Source: Flammula alnicola
Lineage: Eukaryota > Basidiomycota > Agaricomycetes > Agaricales > Strophariaceae
NCBI GenBank assembly: GCA_015499995.1
Contig: JADNRV010000144.1
Span: forward strand, 62,001 to 126,000
DNA length: 64,000 nucleotides
Reading direction: 5' to 3'
Both the position numbers and the translations under genes were made by a program. The notes beneath the pieces were generated by a model, which did no database searches, was not told the DNA's origin, and worked only from the letters and a program-made list of their open reading frames with translations. Numbering within the stretch: the stretch's first letter is position 1; each line of letters begins with the position of its first letter. Below, in pieces: positions 11,716 to 23,185 of this stretch.

Positions 11716-13635
11716 CTAACGAGCATCCTTCGCCTCTTCTTTCCGGCGTAATTTCTGATGCAAGAAGAAAACCATCCCGCTGTAGCAAGCACATCCCGTC
11801 AACGCCATGATCTAGCAGTACGCAAAATACACCCCTCGTTAGCGTCAATTGAACATAGCAATACTCGATTTACTTACTCCACTGAAAACCCCGGCTCTCC
11901 ACCAATGATATTGGGAAGTTAACAACGCTCCCTCGATCGGCGTACCTATCAATCCCCGACCCCTGAAACGTCAACCAGCAATGTGATTAGAGGGGGGGAA
12001 AAACTAAGACAGTTGACTTCGACTGAAATGCGCACCAGCAAGAGTGAACCCAATACCCATACGCAAACCGATCTCTGAAATATCGTCAGCGAGGTTGGCA
12101 ACCATGGGCGCCATAAGCGCAACATCTACGATCATATCTGATCAGCTATGAACCTGGATGAAGGCTTGGTTCCTTACAAACTCCGGCCCAAAAACCATAG
12201 ATAATGGCGATCGTTACGACACTCGCGACGTTTGAGATGGCGATCATCGCGAAGATGAGGATGCTACAACACAGGGTCGAGGCGATGACGAGGTTCCCTA
12301 CGCCCGTGATTCCAGCAAGGAAACCGGCGGCGATACGCCCGAAGAACGACGAACCGTTCAGGATTACTAGCTAGTTAACCATTTATCAGTAAATGAACGA
12401 TTTTTATAGTTGAACGTGATACCCACTGAGTAGAAGGAGAAACTAGGGCTGAGGTTGTGCTTGATGGAGTCTAACTGGATGTAGAAAAGGGGGAAGTATA
12501 GGCCCATAATGAAAAAGAGAAATCTAGGGATCAAACGTTCGTTATGGGGCTGGAGAGTAAAGAACATCCAAAGATGGTACTTACCCAGATGTACAAAAAA
12601 GATACGCCTTGTCTTTCGAGAACTTGATTAGGGCCTTCTTTAGACTTGGCGTCGTAGCCGGTGGAGGCAGCCTCGTCCGCATCGACAGACACGAGATCAG
12701 CAACAGCCCAGAAATAAGCCCGGCATTCGCCCTAGTCGCGGTGGGGAACCCTAGTTTGTCGAGTGTGTTGTTGAGCATAATCGGATGAACGACTGCTCCT
12801 AACGAGGACCCAGATGCGACGAGGGTCATCACTAGACTCCGACGTCGTTGGAAGTAGTGAGAGAGGACGGCAATGGATGGCACGTAGATCATCCCGATTC
12901 CTATGCCGACCCCGAATGCTTGCGAGAGGAGTACTTGATAATAGTGGTTCGGTTTCGTGAGAGATAGCATGAAGAGCGAGAATGATATGAGCAGAGATCC
13001 TCCATATAGAAGCTGGTAGCTAGATGCGGAGAGAAACGGAAGGGATAAAAATGAGTGGAGGTTATAGCATAAAGCTGAAGAGATTGCGCACAAGTATCCT
13101 CGATCGTATACCCTTCCTGCAAGTAGACCACCAGCGACGACCAGGAATGCGTTGATACTGCCTATCCAGCTGGGAAACCTGTGAAAACCATAGGATATTG
13201 GAGAATAAAAGAGGATTTACGAAATGGTGGATGCGCTTTCGTTTGTTAGGTGAATGCGCACATAATAATCTGACGGAAAAGTGTCAACGAAGGCGGATAC
13301 GAGACGAATACGGCCCATCTCACCTTGGAATACTCCATAGGACGTCGTGTAACTTGGAAATGATATATATCACCCCACAGCAGACATAATGTGACGAGAG
13401 AACATACCCAAAGCCGCAAAATTGTATGAGGAATCTACACAATGGAATATTTAATGTCAGCTTCACGCTCTCCTGATCCTGCTCAGGTCCAGACTCACGC
13501 TCCGAATACAGTTGCCCATGCTTTGAACCCTCCCTCTGGGAACGACGGCCCCGCAGGTTGGACGGCTTTCGATGCCACTTCGCCTTTCTTCTCTGACTCC
13601 GACTCCAAAGCAATTGGATGATGTTCGGTTGACAT
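11716..13635 (-). CDS. MFS monocarboxylate-type transporter
   Basis: Model: complement(join(11716..11811, 11878..11945, 12036..12125, 12178..12370, 12427..12523, 12585..13169, 13221..13269, 13324..13352, 13408..13434, 13499..13635)), 456 residues. The cytosolic N-terminus is followed by the family signature PEGGFKAWATVFGAFLIQFCGFGY. Around residues 75-110 it reads FQDYYVRIHLTNESASTIS then WIGSINAFLVVAGGLLAGRVYDRGY. Later features are the basic loop YFQRRRSLVMTLVASGSSLG and GLYFPLFYIQLD. About 12 membrane segments are expected. The family moves monocarboxylates or related solutes; the substrate cannot be told. Exons of 27, 29 and 49 bases are notable. The acceptor at 11946 is the only in-frame choice and drops three or four residues usually present before IGTP, so a one-base indel nearby is possible. 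Confidence 0.85.
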
Positions 13636-14295
13636 CCGGGTAGGTGACTGTTGGCTTTTGTTCAGAGAACTGGGATAAAGCCCTAGCGAAGCAAAAATGA
13701 GAGGAACGCAGCTCCACGAGGGAGAAGGATTCTTAGTAATGCCCGTGGCATTGCCTATACGAGTCGGATAGCAGCTGGTGAGAGCAGGACGATAAAAATA
13801 TCAACTTGCCATCCGGCAGGAAAATTGGAAACTCCAGAAGGGCTGCCGATCATAGGCGCTTCGGCAGCGCGTCGAACGGCGACCATCATGATGTTGACAA
13901 ACGTCATACCAATTACAGCCGAAAGAACGTCCAGCTTGTCTTTTTTACTATTACATGTTCCCTGCCTCCACCCCGACCGCTCCGCCGTTAGTTAGGCAAG
14001 GAGCAAGAAATATGGGCATAGAAAACTATTAGATGCTAGAATTTATGGTGAATGCCCGTGAATAAATAAATGTTATTATCGCCGATTCGCCCTGTCCCGT
14101 TACTGTTTTGCATTCCGCTTTGAAAGAGGAAGTCTCAGGAAGACATCGACCTGGTGAATGGGAAGAAGACGACCGAGAGAGCCGATTTAAAATCGCGCTT
14201 GTACTAATAAGTTGAGATTTGCTGCATGAGGGATGGATGTCGGAGGAGATGGGAGATACGAATCATGCGATGAACGTGGATGTCAGTTGACCATT
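13636..14295. other. Intergenic, promoter side of the MFS gene
   Basis: No gene is supported. The block gataaaaatatcaacttgcc at 13791-13810 and the GC-rich sequence after it recur at 15939-15958. See the findings. Confidence 0.4.
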
Positions 14296-15778
14296 GTTTA
14301 TTCCAGAGGCTGCTGGTAAGATTTGAAAATTTGAACTCTCAGGTTTGTCCGAGTCGATGGCACTTGCTCAGCGAGCGCTCAACGCGCAACCTCAACCACG
14401 ACCCGAGTCTAACTTGCAATACTTAAACGTCTCTCTCTCTGCGCGCGAACTGGCAGAATTCTGAGTGTAATTTGCAATTCTTTCGGATCTGTACCGGAGT
14501 CAAACTCGGTCTCGTCTTGCTGGATCTTCCTCTGAGGCTCTGACACACATTCACTCTCTTGTTTCCTTGGGAATGCATTGATGTTCTAAACCGGGAACCC
14601 AACCTCTAGGCTGGAAACATGGTAGCCGCAACAACAACAGAAAAGAAAGACAATCGAAGCGTCGTTCACAAGTCGGACCCTCATCGAAGTTCGGGGTGAG
14701 ACGATTCCAGGGTACCGTGTTTTCCTTCCACCACTACTTGCACATCATAGCTGAGTCGTCCTACCGCCCAAGTATTCAACGCATTTCACCTGATTCAGGT
14801 GTCTCAGCTTGACCTTGGCATCTATGTGCCCCTGCCAATGCACTTCGGGGTCAGGCGTCGAGGATCGTCGTGAATTATGAGGTCTAAGCAGTAAGATCTT
14901 GTGATTCCTGTCACCAAAAATCCAGGTTATAAGCTGAACGTTATCCAAACGAAATCTTAAGCCTCACTTTCTCTGCACAACTCCCACCACATCATCATCA
15001 TCATCATCATGCGTGTTTCCTTCATCGTACTCAGCATCCTCGGTGTTATCGCATCTGCATCTGCCATCGCGCTCGAGTCTCACGACGGTGGCCGCCCTCG
15101 TAACATGTTTCTCATAATCTCTGTTGTCATGCGCTGATCTTATCCTTTATCACATCGGAGAATGCTGCGACGATTGTTTCAACCGTGATGACAACGACAA
15201 TTTCGGGTGCAAGTCGCGTGACGACTTCGAATGCCTTTGCAACAATAATGACTGGTGCGACGGCATGGAGAAGTGCTTCCGTGAGAATTGCGACAACGAC
15301 GAGGACTGCGACCAGGGAAGAAAGCATGTCGACGATCGTTGCAAGGAGGTAAGGTCATTCTTCTTTTTCCATCGTCCTTGTTTTCATTAGAACTTGTCGT
15401 TCAGCATCGTCATTGGTGAATCCTCGAATCGCAGGATGTTCGAGAATGCGCGAGCTATCACACCTGAAATCGACGCTCCTATAGCGAAACCGCATCTACT
15501 TTGATTTTGAATTTTTGTACTTCGACTTTTTCTCTAACATTCAAGCCGGCTTTAGACACTTTGACTTTTTGTCTGACGTTGAGTTATTCTTTTGAAGTCT
15601 AAGTGGATTCGAGAACCTATGGTCTTATTACAAAGGTATGATGTTGTTCATTTGGAGATGACGTTCGGAAGATGTGATGCGATGTGATTACCGGCAGGCG
15701 GTCAAGATATCGGATCATGTCGGTGCCGCGGGTCGCAATATACGACCTCTTTTTTGTTTATAACAAGCCACTCAGTAC
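14296..15778. repeat. Duplicated Cys-rich protein cassette, copy 2
   Basis: This copy is homologous to 2990-4245 and 23186-24562. It shares an extra 5' segment of about 300 bases only with copy 3 (ttccagaggctgctggtaag at 14302, then cgtctctctct and aactcggtctcgtcttgctg blocks). It shares the 3' end (acctctttt then aacaagccactcagta) only with copy 1. The duplication boundaries therefore differ between pairs. Confidence 0.8.
15009..15504 (+). CDS. Small secreted Cys/Asp-rich protein, copy 2
   Basis: Model: join(15009..15099, 15161..15348, 15391..15504), about 130 residues. The signal peptide is MRVSFIVLSILGVIASASA. Exon 2 has the same Cys pattern as the other copies: CCDDCFN, FGC, FECLC, DWCDGMEKCF, NCDNDEDC, RC. 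It has lost one Cys (DCFNRDD in place of DCFDCDD) and gained one (EDCDQ). The first acceptor reads gag rather than the cag of the paralogs but keeps AG. Exon 3 is again uncertain: an acceptor at 15434 would end after a ten-residue tail starting DVRECASY. Function unknown; secretion is the only firm prediction. Confidence 0.7.
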
Positions 15779-18700
15779 TCTCTCTCTCGAATTGACCCAG
15801 TGAGGACTGGAAAAATTTGCGTTCAACCCTATCAATTCTCACCAAGAAAATGAAACAGTATTGAACTAAACAAATAAAAGTGAGGAGGTTAGACTGTTCT
15901 GCCCCATTTTATGCTCCGACTTACAGTGAGAGTCGGATGATAAAAATATCAACTTGCCGTCTACTCCGAAGGATTGCCGATTCGATCGCCGGCTCGGCTC
16001 CGGCAGCGACGCGGTCGGCCCTTCTTCAAGTTGAACAATCAGCTTACTGCTCCCATTCCGTCATCTTCGTGCGCGTGAATTAATGGTACCCTCCGTCGTC
16101 CATGCTTCGCAGTGCACATCCTCCTCTTGCATCCATTCTGCGTTGCTATATCACCATGGTAAATCTGCAATCTCGTCACCCCACCCTCATATTCACCTTC
16201 TTTTAGCCCAGATTGAGCCCATCATGCCCATATACGGGCCTTGTACAGATTTGCACTCATTCCCCCGCTGCCTCCCCGACGTCGTTGTTTATTCGAGTGC
16301 TTCTTTCCACCGCCACACAAATGCTGACGCGATAGGTCATCTTCTCTTTGCGCCGTCATTGTCAGTTGGCAACTTTCTCCCGTTTTCGTGCCCGCAGAGC
16401 CGACATGGATATATTCACTTGCAGGGCAACTGACACACTCCTCCGCCCATCCCCACCCCTTAAGCATTCCTGACCGCCTTCCCCCCTGCAAGTGCCCGTT
16501 TCTTGGATCTCTCTTCCGCCACGTTGGCTTTTATCGACTCTGAGACCCCCAGTCCGTTGTAGAGCACCAGGGGTCGGGGATTGGAGTACATACCTGAGGC
16601 TGGACCAACGCATGGACGCAGTACGTTCTTGGACGGAGAATTTGCTCTCGGGCTTGCCGTGCAGGTAGACAAGGGCTGCATGGCGAGGTGCGCCAGGGTA
16701 GTGGATCCGTTGACCGAGCAGAGGGATAGAACCGAGGACAGAATGCTGAATCTGCTGTACATGCAATACTAGTAGGCCCATCGGATGCCTCAGATGACGG
16801 GCAGATCATCCATTAACAGGTCCAGCAGGTGTAGATGTGTACTTGGGGAGGAGGGCAGCAGAGGAAGGCACTCCATTTCATGTGTGTTCCTCTCTTTTCT
16901 TGCGTTTTCGTTTGCTCCGCATTCTTCCTTTTCTCGTTTCTCGTTTCCCTCTTCTGCTCCGCGTGGTTTTGCGCTTTTCTGGCTATTATATGGGTCATCT
17001 CTCGCGCTTCCTCATTTTTTTTTGCTTTTTTTTTTGCGTTCTGCCTTCGCGTTTTCGGGCTTCGTATTTTCGCCCAGCAGTTCGCGCCTTGCCATGCACT
17101 TTTGGATGCATTTTCTTTTCTTTCTCAGTGCTACTCCCCACATTGCAGCTCGTTCCTGGGGTCTCGGGTCTCGTTTTCGTTTACATGCCTTGCGCTGTTT
17201 TTTCTTCGCTGCACCCCTATTTATGGTTGGGGTTGCGCAACCGTTAATCGGCCAATGCCGGAGACTTGGCGTTAGGCAAAAATAGTCAGCTGGCGTCTCT
17301 GCCCCAGCGCATCCCCACGTACAGTATGACACAGGTATAACACGGCCGTCTAGCATGAAGAACCGAAATTTATCTATGGACCACAACTTGAATCCCAGCC
17401 ATCGCCCCATTCTGGTGGTCAGTGATTTCAACTTACTTAGAGGACTTGCTAATCCTAATTTTCTTGCAGAACCGCAACTGTTTGGAACCTTGGAGGGGAA
17501 AACACGACCAGCATGGGCCCCAAGTACCAGAGGCGACAGAGGCATCGTTCCGACGGTATTTATGGCCATCGGCATCATAGTGCGTCTTCCTTCCAATCTT
17601 GCCATGGCGATTGGACCGCGCGCTGGCTCGGAGACTGACTGCGTCCATAAATTTCTTAAGTGCGCTCATGTGGATCTGCATCTCGTCGTCCACTTCGGAC
17701 ACCGCAGCCTGCTGCCTCCTGGCTCCTGCGGTGATATGTCCTCCATTATAGTCCAAAACGAGTTGTTGCGGTGGAGGTGTTCACGCAGTATGTGCGCCTC
17801 GCTTTGCAGGAGTAAGACTATTTGGATCAAAATTGAGCTGTCAGGATCCGTTTGTGTCAAGGAAGCATAGTGTGTCAAGGAGGTGTATTACACTGTACGT
17901 TACGAGCGAGCCTCGTTCTGTCTGTCTTTTCTAGATCATTTACGAAATGTTCGGAGTGACACTTGTTCCGGTAATTGTTCTTTACGCGCGTTCTTCAGAA
18001 TTACAGTAGATAACTTATGCATAGACTCCCGAGACCCGAGGGTCGTTTTTAGGTCCAATCACAAATAGTCGTATCTTGGTCATTTCTCTTCAACGGACAT
18101 CTCGAAGACACTGCCCTGCAACCAAGCTTCATTCGGTTAGGGCTTCTCCCCGACACTATTGACTCACGCCATGCACAAATCCCTAGGCCGCCTTGTTTAG
18201 TACGTTCTTGGACACGAATATGATTTATATTTTCACGTCGCGGGAGGAATTATAATCGACTCTACGCGTATTCCCCAACCCAATTTCGTTTCTCCGTTAC
18301 ACGGCATGGATGAGGAACCTCCTCTACTAATATGGCCACATGGGCTAAACGACCTTATGGTTACGGTTATTTGGCGGGCAACTTAGGATTCAGGGCATTC
18401 GTGGAAGTATCGTAGAAATTTACTCAGATATTCGCTTGCAAGGCAATAGAAATAGACCCTCAGACAAGCCTTCCGCAATTGAAACCAGTTCCACTAAGGC
18501 AAAATCGTGCATTGAAAGCAGGGCCGTATCGCTTTCTTTCACTTTGCCTCCTCCGGTAAATTTTCGCATTCCAGGGAAGATATTTCTCTCTCACGTTTTT
18601 CTGCCTGCACCAAACGAGGTACGAGGGTTACTTGCCTCGAGTCTTAAATTTTACTTTCCCTGCAACGCACTCGGGGATATAAGTAAATACCAGGCCCGTG

Positions 18701-19374
18701 AATCAAGGTTTGAATGCGTCGGGAAGAAATGTTATTGGTCAATCGAGAGGGTTTCATTGTGGGAATACCGATTGTTTGGGGCGATTGTCTGCCCTGTGGA
18801 ACACGGACAAGCTGCACCCTTCTGGTTGGAGGGTTTTCCTCCTTCCTTCCTTAGTTTAATATTTTTCAAATAAGCTCTCCCATGCCGTGCTTAAAAATGT
18901 TGGAATATCACGAGGCAATGCGAGTGTGTGCAATGCACCCGACATGCCATCGTCAGTATCAGGTGATTATTTCGTAGTACATAAGTAATTTATTTGTACT
19001 TTACCCCCCATCCGTTTGTCCTCTCTCCGTCACAGAGGTCAACCGGAATATATCTTTTTTGCTCTCCTTCGTTCGATCTTCACGCGCTTGCAGATTTGAT
19101 TTCAACAAAAAATTCCCCCCAATTTCATTCCCTAAAACCCCTCCTCCTCCTGCCAGACCGCTCCTGGATTTTCAGGACGTGTCATCAAGCTATCACCCAA
19201 GAACCAGGTGAGAGGCATCCTAAGCTGACCTGCGCTCATGCTGACCATTCCCCCCCCTTCTTATAAGGCAAGACAGCAAGGGATTGTTCGTAAGTATCAT
19301 ACTCCAAACCCTGATCCAACAGTCGTTGTATTCTCATCGCATTCGTCATCACGCCAGCAGCAGAAATTTCAGCG
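15779..19374. other. 3.6 kb region without supported gene
   Basis: Several frames of 100-200 codons exist on both strands, mainly because of a pyrimidine-rich tract at about 16860-17060. None shows a domain, a coherent splice pattern or codon use like the neighbouring genes. A minus-strand frame at 17433-17756 (SEVDDEMQIHMSALKKFMDAV) looks the most protein-like but could not be extended into a gene. Homology to the MFS promoter is seen at 15900-16010. Confidence 0.4.
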
Positions 19375-21252
19375 ATGCCGGCGCTAGGTTCGCAATACTC
19401 GTACATTGTTCCGGACAACGTTCTCTGGCGCATTCTCATGTTCTCTGGCATGAATGAGCCAGTGCGCCTACCTTTCCGGCCAGAAGAGCCTCGACACATC
19501 CTCAGTCAAGTTTCGAGGCAATGGTGGGATGTCGTCCAATCTACCGCCTCGTTTTGGGACCATATTTATCTCACACCCGTCCTGAGTCCTCAACAGTCCT
19601 TGACTCTACTTCGTCACTTTTTCCGATGCCTCCTCAGAAGCGGAAACAACGCTCTTTCACTCAACTTCGGTATGATCCATGGCGGATGGGGTTTTAGCAT
19701 TGTCAACTGGATCATTAGCCCCAACGCCGAATGCATCAAATCCCTTATGTGTCTTATATATGACCAAGATATAGAGACTTTCTTGAATATCCAAGAGGGA
19801 CGCTTCCGGGTTCTCGAGGCGGTCGATATTGCATTTATGAACACCGGGACCAGACTTTCGTCGTTCACCATGGAGCAATGGTTGAACTTCACGGTGTTCC
19901 GTTCCCTTCCACATATTCGCCAAGTCACCTTGCACATCCTCAATGGCCTCCACCCGTTCGATCTTCGTGTACCTTGGAGGCAGTTGACCACACTTGACAT
20001 GGGAACCACCGCCATGCCGCCCGATGTGTTTATCAAGATCATAGGCGAAGCGCGGTCGTCCCTCCGCGACGCCTTTTTTCAGATCAGGTTCCATAAACCC
20101 GCATGCCCTGGACTTAGTGATGGGCACGGGTAACCCACGGGCGAATTTTTGTCGACCCGCACCCGTACCCGCCAAAACCCGCACCCATGGCCACGGGTAC
20201 GGGATCCCGTGCTTGCAGGTGCGGGTTTGCAGGTGACCCGTGGGTACAGAAACCCGTGCGGGTTTGATGGGGACGTCGTGAGAACTTGTGCTATTGTAAC
20301 AATGTTGAATTAGAATTAGAATAAATTTTATCAAACTACATTACATAATTAACTATTCTGGTAACTAAAGAACATTTTTGACACACATTTCGGAGTTTTC
20401 CGTGTGCCGGCCGAAAACCCGTGACCCGGCTCATGGGTACGGGTTTGCCTGAGGGTGACTCAATTCCCACCCGCACCCGTACCCGCTAGACCCGTACCCG
20501 CAAACCCGCACGGGTGTCGATACCCGTGCCCATCACTACCTGGACTTCGACTCGCACCTAGAAAAATCACTCTGAAGAAATTAGAGATACTGCACCTCAG
20601 ACTTGTCTATCCAACCCAGGACCCTCGGCTCTTTGCACTCCTTCGCTTCCCGAAGCTTCGAGGACTATGGATTGAAATGCATGATATTTTTCAGGACTGG
20701 GATGTGGAGATGTATACCGATATTCTTCGCCACTCGACCGAGTCTTTGCAATATCTACGATTGTCTGACTTTCCACGACAGGGATCCAACGTGCCGCCAC
20801 CGAACAGACGACACCGCGACACATCTTACCACGAGTTGGAGAGGTTCTTAAGGGTTATCCGTAACATAAACATCCTACACCTGCCACTGGGTGTTCACGT
20901 CCCGGCAAGAACAATCGAGAAGTTGGCTACAGGAGAATTACTTCCTCGACTAACTGCGCTCGCGTTAGGCTCCATACATGGGAAGGATGTCCTATCCACG
21001 GTTAAAAGAAGGAACGAGCGTGTTCTGAGCCACTCGCTAGCCCCTGGACCCTCGTCCTCGATATGCACATCCTTATCCTTTCTTTATCTTGTGATTCCTC
21101 GTTCAAGTTGCGGACCGGAGGAGAAACGAGATTTCGACAAGGAAGTGGAGGTACTCCGTTCGCTTGGGGTCATCTGTCGCATAGAACCTACGGATGTCCT
21201 TCCGCTCAAAATGGGGAGAGAGAGGGAAGCAAAGGTTGTACATACACTGTAG
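19375..21252 (+). pseudogene. F-box/LRR-like gene split by a MITE
   Basis: The first part, 19375-20114, begins MPALGSQYSYIVPDNVLWRI, an F-box-like start. It continues with VSRQWWDVVQSTASFWDHIYL, the usual agaricomycete F-box helix ending in a Trp, and then LRR-like strands. The second part, 20547-21252, continues with LRLAPRKITLKKLEILHLRL and ends at a stop after VVHTL. Between them is a 424-base hAT-type MITE plus one copy of its 8-base target duplication. Removing these leaves 482 codons in perfect frame, so the gene was intact before insertion. As it stands translation stops nine codons into the element. F-box proteins of this type act as substrate adaptors of SCF ligases; the target is unknown. 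Confidence 0.8.
20115..20538. mobile_element. hAT-type MITE, copy 1 (inside the F-box-like gene)
   Basis: The 424-base element starts TAGTGATGGGCACGGGT and ends with its exact reverse complement. The 8-base target duplication CCTGGACT stands at 20107-20114 and 20539-20546. An 8-base duplication and a TAGNG terminus are diagnostic of the hAT superfamily. The ends are rich in cccgnacccg short repeats in both orientations and the centre is AT-rich (aattagaattagaataaatt). No coding capacity, so it is non-autonomous. A second copy lies 833 bases downstream in opposite orientation. Confidence 0.88.
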
Positions 21253-21370
21253 AATGATCCTTGAACTTCAAACCATGCTGCAGTGATCGCTAGATGCTAG
21301 CCACAAATAATTGCTGCACTGTCAAGAAATATTGGGTGTTCATTTCAGGCCATAGTAGTAGAGAAATAGT
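21253..21370. other. 3' flank of the F-box-like gene
   Basis: A short intergenic stretch between the gene end and the second MITE. Its last eight bases, GAAATAGT (21363-21370), are the left target duplication of that element. Confidence 0.5.
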
Positions 21371-21782
21371 TAGTGTTGGGCACGGGTGCCGACACCCGTG
21401 CGGGTTTGCGGGTACGGGTGTGGCGGGTGCGGGTGCGGGTGCACTTTGAGTGACCCTCAGCCAACCCGCACCCGTGCGCCTGGGTCACGGGTTTTCGGCC
21501 GGCACACGGGAAACTCCGAAATGTGTCAAATATATTCTTTAGTTACTTGAATAAATAATTATGTAATGTAGTTGCCCAAATTTATTCTAATTCTAATTCA
21601 ACATTGCACAAATTCTCACGATGCCCCCATCAAACCCGCATGGGTTTCTGTACCCACGGGTCCCGTGCAAACCCGTACCTGCAAGCACGGGATCCCATAC
21701 CCGTGGCCACGGGTGCGGGTTTTGGCGGGTACGGGTGCGGGTCGACAAAAATTCGCCCGCGGGTTACCCGTGCCCATCACTA
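21371..21782. mobile_element. hAT-type MITE, copy 2
   Basis: The 412-base element has ends TAGTGTTGGGCACGGGT and ACCCGTGCCCATCACTA and an exact 8-base target duplication, GAAATAGT, at 21363-21370 and 21783-21790. It runs in the opposite orientation to copy 1, as shown by the shared aatttattctaattctaatt block. One base of the left terminus differs from copy 1 (TAGTGT against TAGTGA). Intergenic and non-coding. Confidence 0.87.
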
Positions 21783-21914
21783 GAAATAGTATCCTTGGAT
21801 TTATATGCCAAATACAGGTGACACAACTGGCGTGGTACGAAAACAAACTGAATATTTGAACGGTTACACCCACGCTACGGCCGGCCGGCCAACGGCGATT
21901 GGAAAATGGGGTAT

Positions 21915-22810
21915 TCAAATTGCGCACTCCGGATTGTGTACTACATATTTCGACTGAAGGTTCACGCGTTCACGGCCTGTGACGCGTGTGACGTGTGATG
22001 CCATAACCAGTTGGCGACTTTCCGCCCCACTCACGTGATGTCCAAATTGGGATTGTATTATGTAAAGCACTGAAAATTCAAAGTAGCTCGCCAATTTCGC
22101 GACCCAGTTCATAATGTTTGTGGCACGGTGCCACAAAATGAGTTGCCCAAGTTGCAAATGCCTGACAATGAAGTCCCTCCAGCTTGAAATGCTCTCTTTT
22201 TTGGGTGGAAGGGGCATTTATCACTCTTAATTCTCATGAGGCATAATTTTAATAAATATAGCATTAGAATATATATCTACTAGACTACTACTATGAAAGC
22301 TAGTATAAGAAATAGGGTGTGATATTAGCATAAGTAGAGGCAATGATAGAGTGCATCATAGCATGGCAGAACACATCAAATTCATCAGGGCAAGCACATA
22401 AGGGCTATATGGGGCAGACGTGGTGCTCACAGCATGGGGAGAGGGAGGGGAGGAGGACGCGGAGGACGCGGAGGATGCGGAGGAGGTGGTGGTGGTGGTG
22501 GTTTGAGAGCAAGAAGCCACCGTCACACGCGTTCTTGATTATGGCAAAGCTGATGGCGAGCTGAACGCAACGAACTGATTTGATTCTGAGTATTATATAA
22601 TACTCTTTCCATTTTGGGACTCACGTGCGTGGGGCGGAAAGTCAAAAACTGCCATAACCTGGTCGTGATGCATGATGTGACCAAAAATATGACACGAAGC
22701 ACACGGATTTTTTTTTCATACCTGTAAGTCCTGATTTGAAAATGTTCACCAGCCGTTGTGATGCGTGAATGCGTGATGTGAATCTTCGGTCGAAATAGTA
22801 CAGCATATGT
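21915..22810. mobile_element. Inverted-repeat element of unknown family
   Basis: The left arm at about 21940-22092 and the right arm at about 22548-22810 are diverged inverted repeats. They share catatttcgac, ccataacc-agttt and gactttccgccccac followed by cacgtga, and both end inward at agctcgcc. Between them is about 450 bases with a purine-rich, GAGG/GGTGGT simple-sequence stretch at 22440-22503. No transposase is seen. I could not define exact termini or a target duplication. It is distinct from the hAT MITEs. Confidence 0.5.
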
Positions 22811-23185
22811 ATTTGAGCCAGTTGAGGTCGGGAGGAAGGACAAAGCAAATGACAAACAGGATGGAAGTGCGATGGAAGTCGATTCTGAAGAAATTTTATC
22901 TATTGAACTCGTTCATAGTAGTACCATACTCATCCGCCATCACGTCGTGGGGACCGGCAAGTCCTCGAGTTCGTAGGACAAAGGACCGCCGAACTGACAC
23001 CGTGTCTATTCCGTAATGTTTATAGTTCGCAACTTGAAGTCTAAATAGTAGTCGTAAATGAATATGTGCGCCCTCTCGATACAAGATGTCTAGTCAATGT
23101 CTAGTGGTCGAGAATCATATGCATAAGTACCGTTCAAATACCGTTTCATACGATGAAAGTGGACCGTTGGCCAACCGTTGGCTAT

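Noticed and set aside
16785..17605. Overlapping frames of 130-200 codons on both strands
   Set aside because: They arise from a C/T-rich tract; composition is Phe/Ser/Cys-rich or Lys/Arg-rich with no domain and no conserved splice sites.
17433..17756. Minus-strand frame with SEVDDEMQIHMSALKKFMDAV
   Set aside because: It looks protein-like but could not be extended by splicing or assigned to a family.
18436..18873. 145-codon plus-strand frame
   Set aside because: No domain, no signal and no paralog; not enough to call a gene.
20115..20538. The MITE as a spliceable introner element
   Set aside because: At 424 bases it is far longer than the usual introns here, and no donor or acceptor near its ends restores the frame; the second copy is intergenic.
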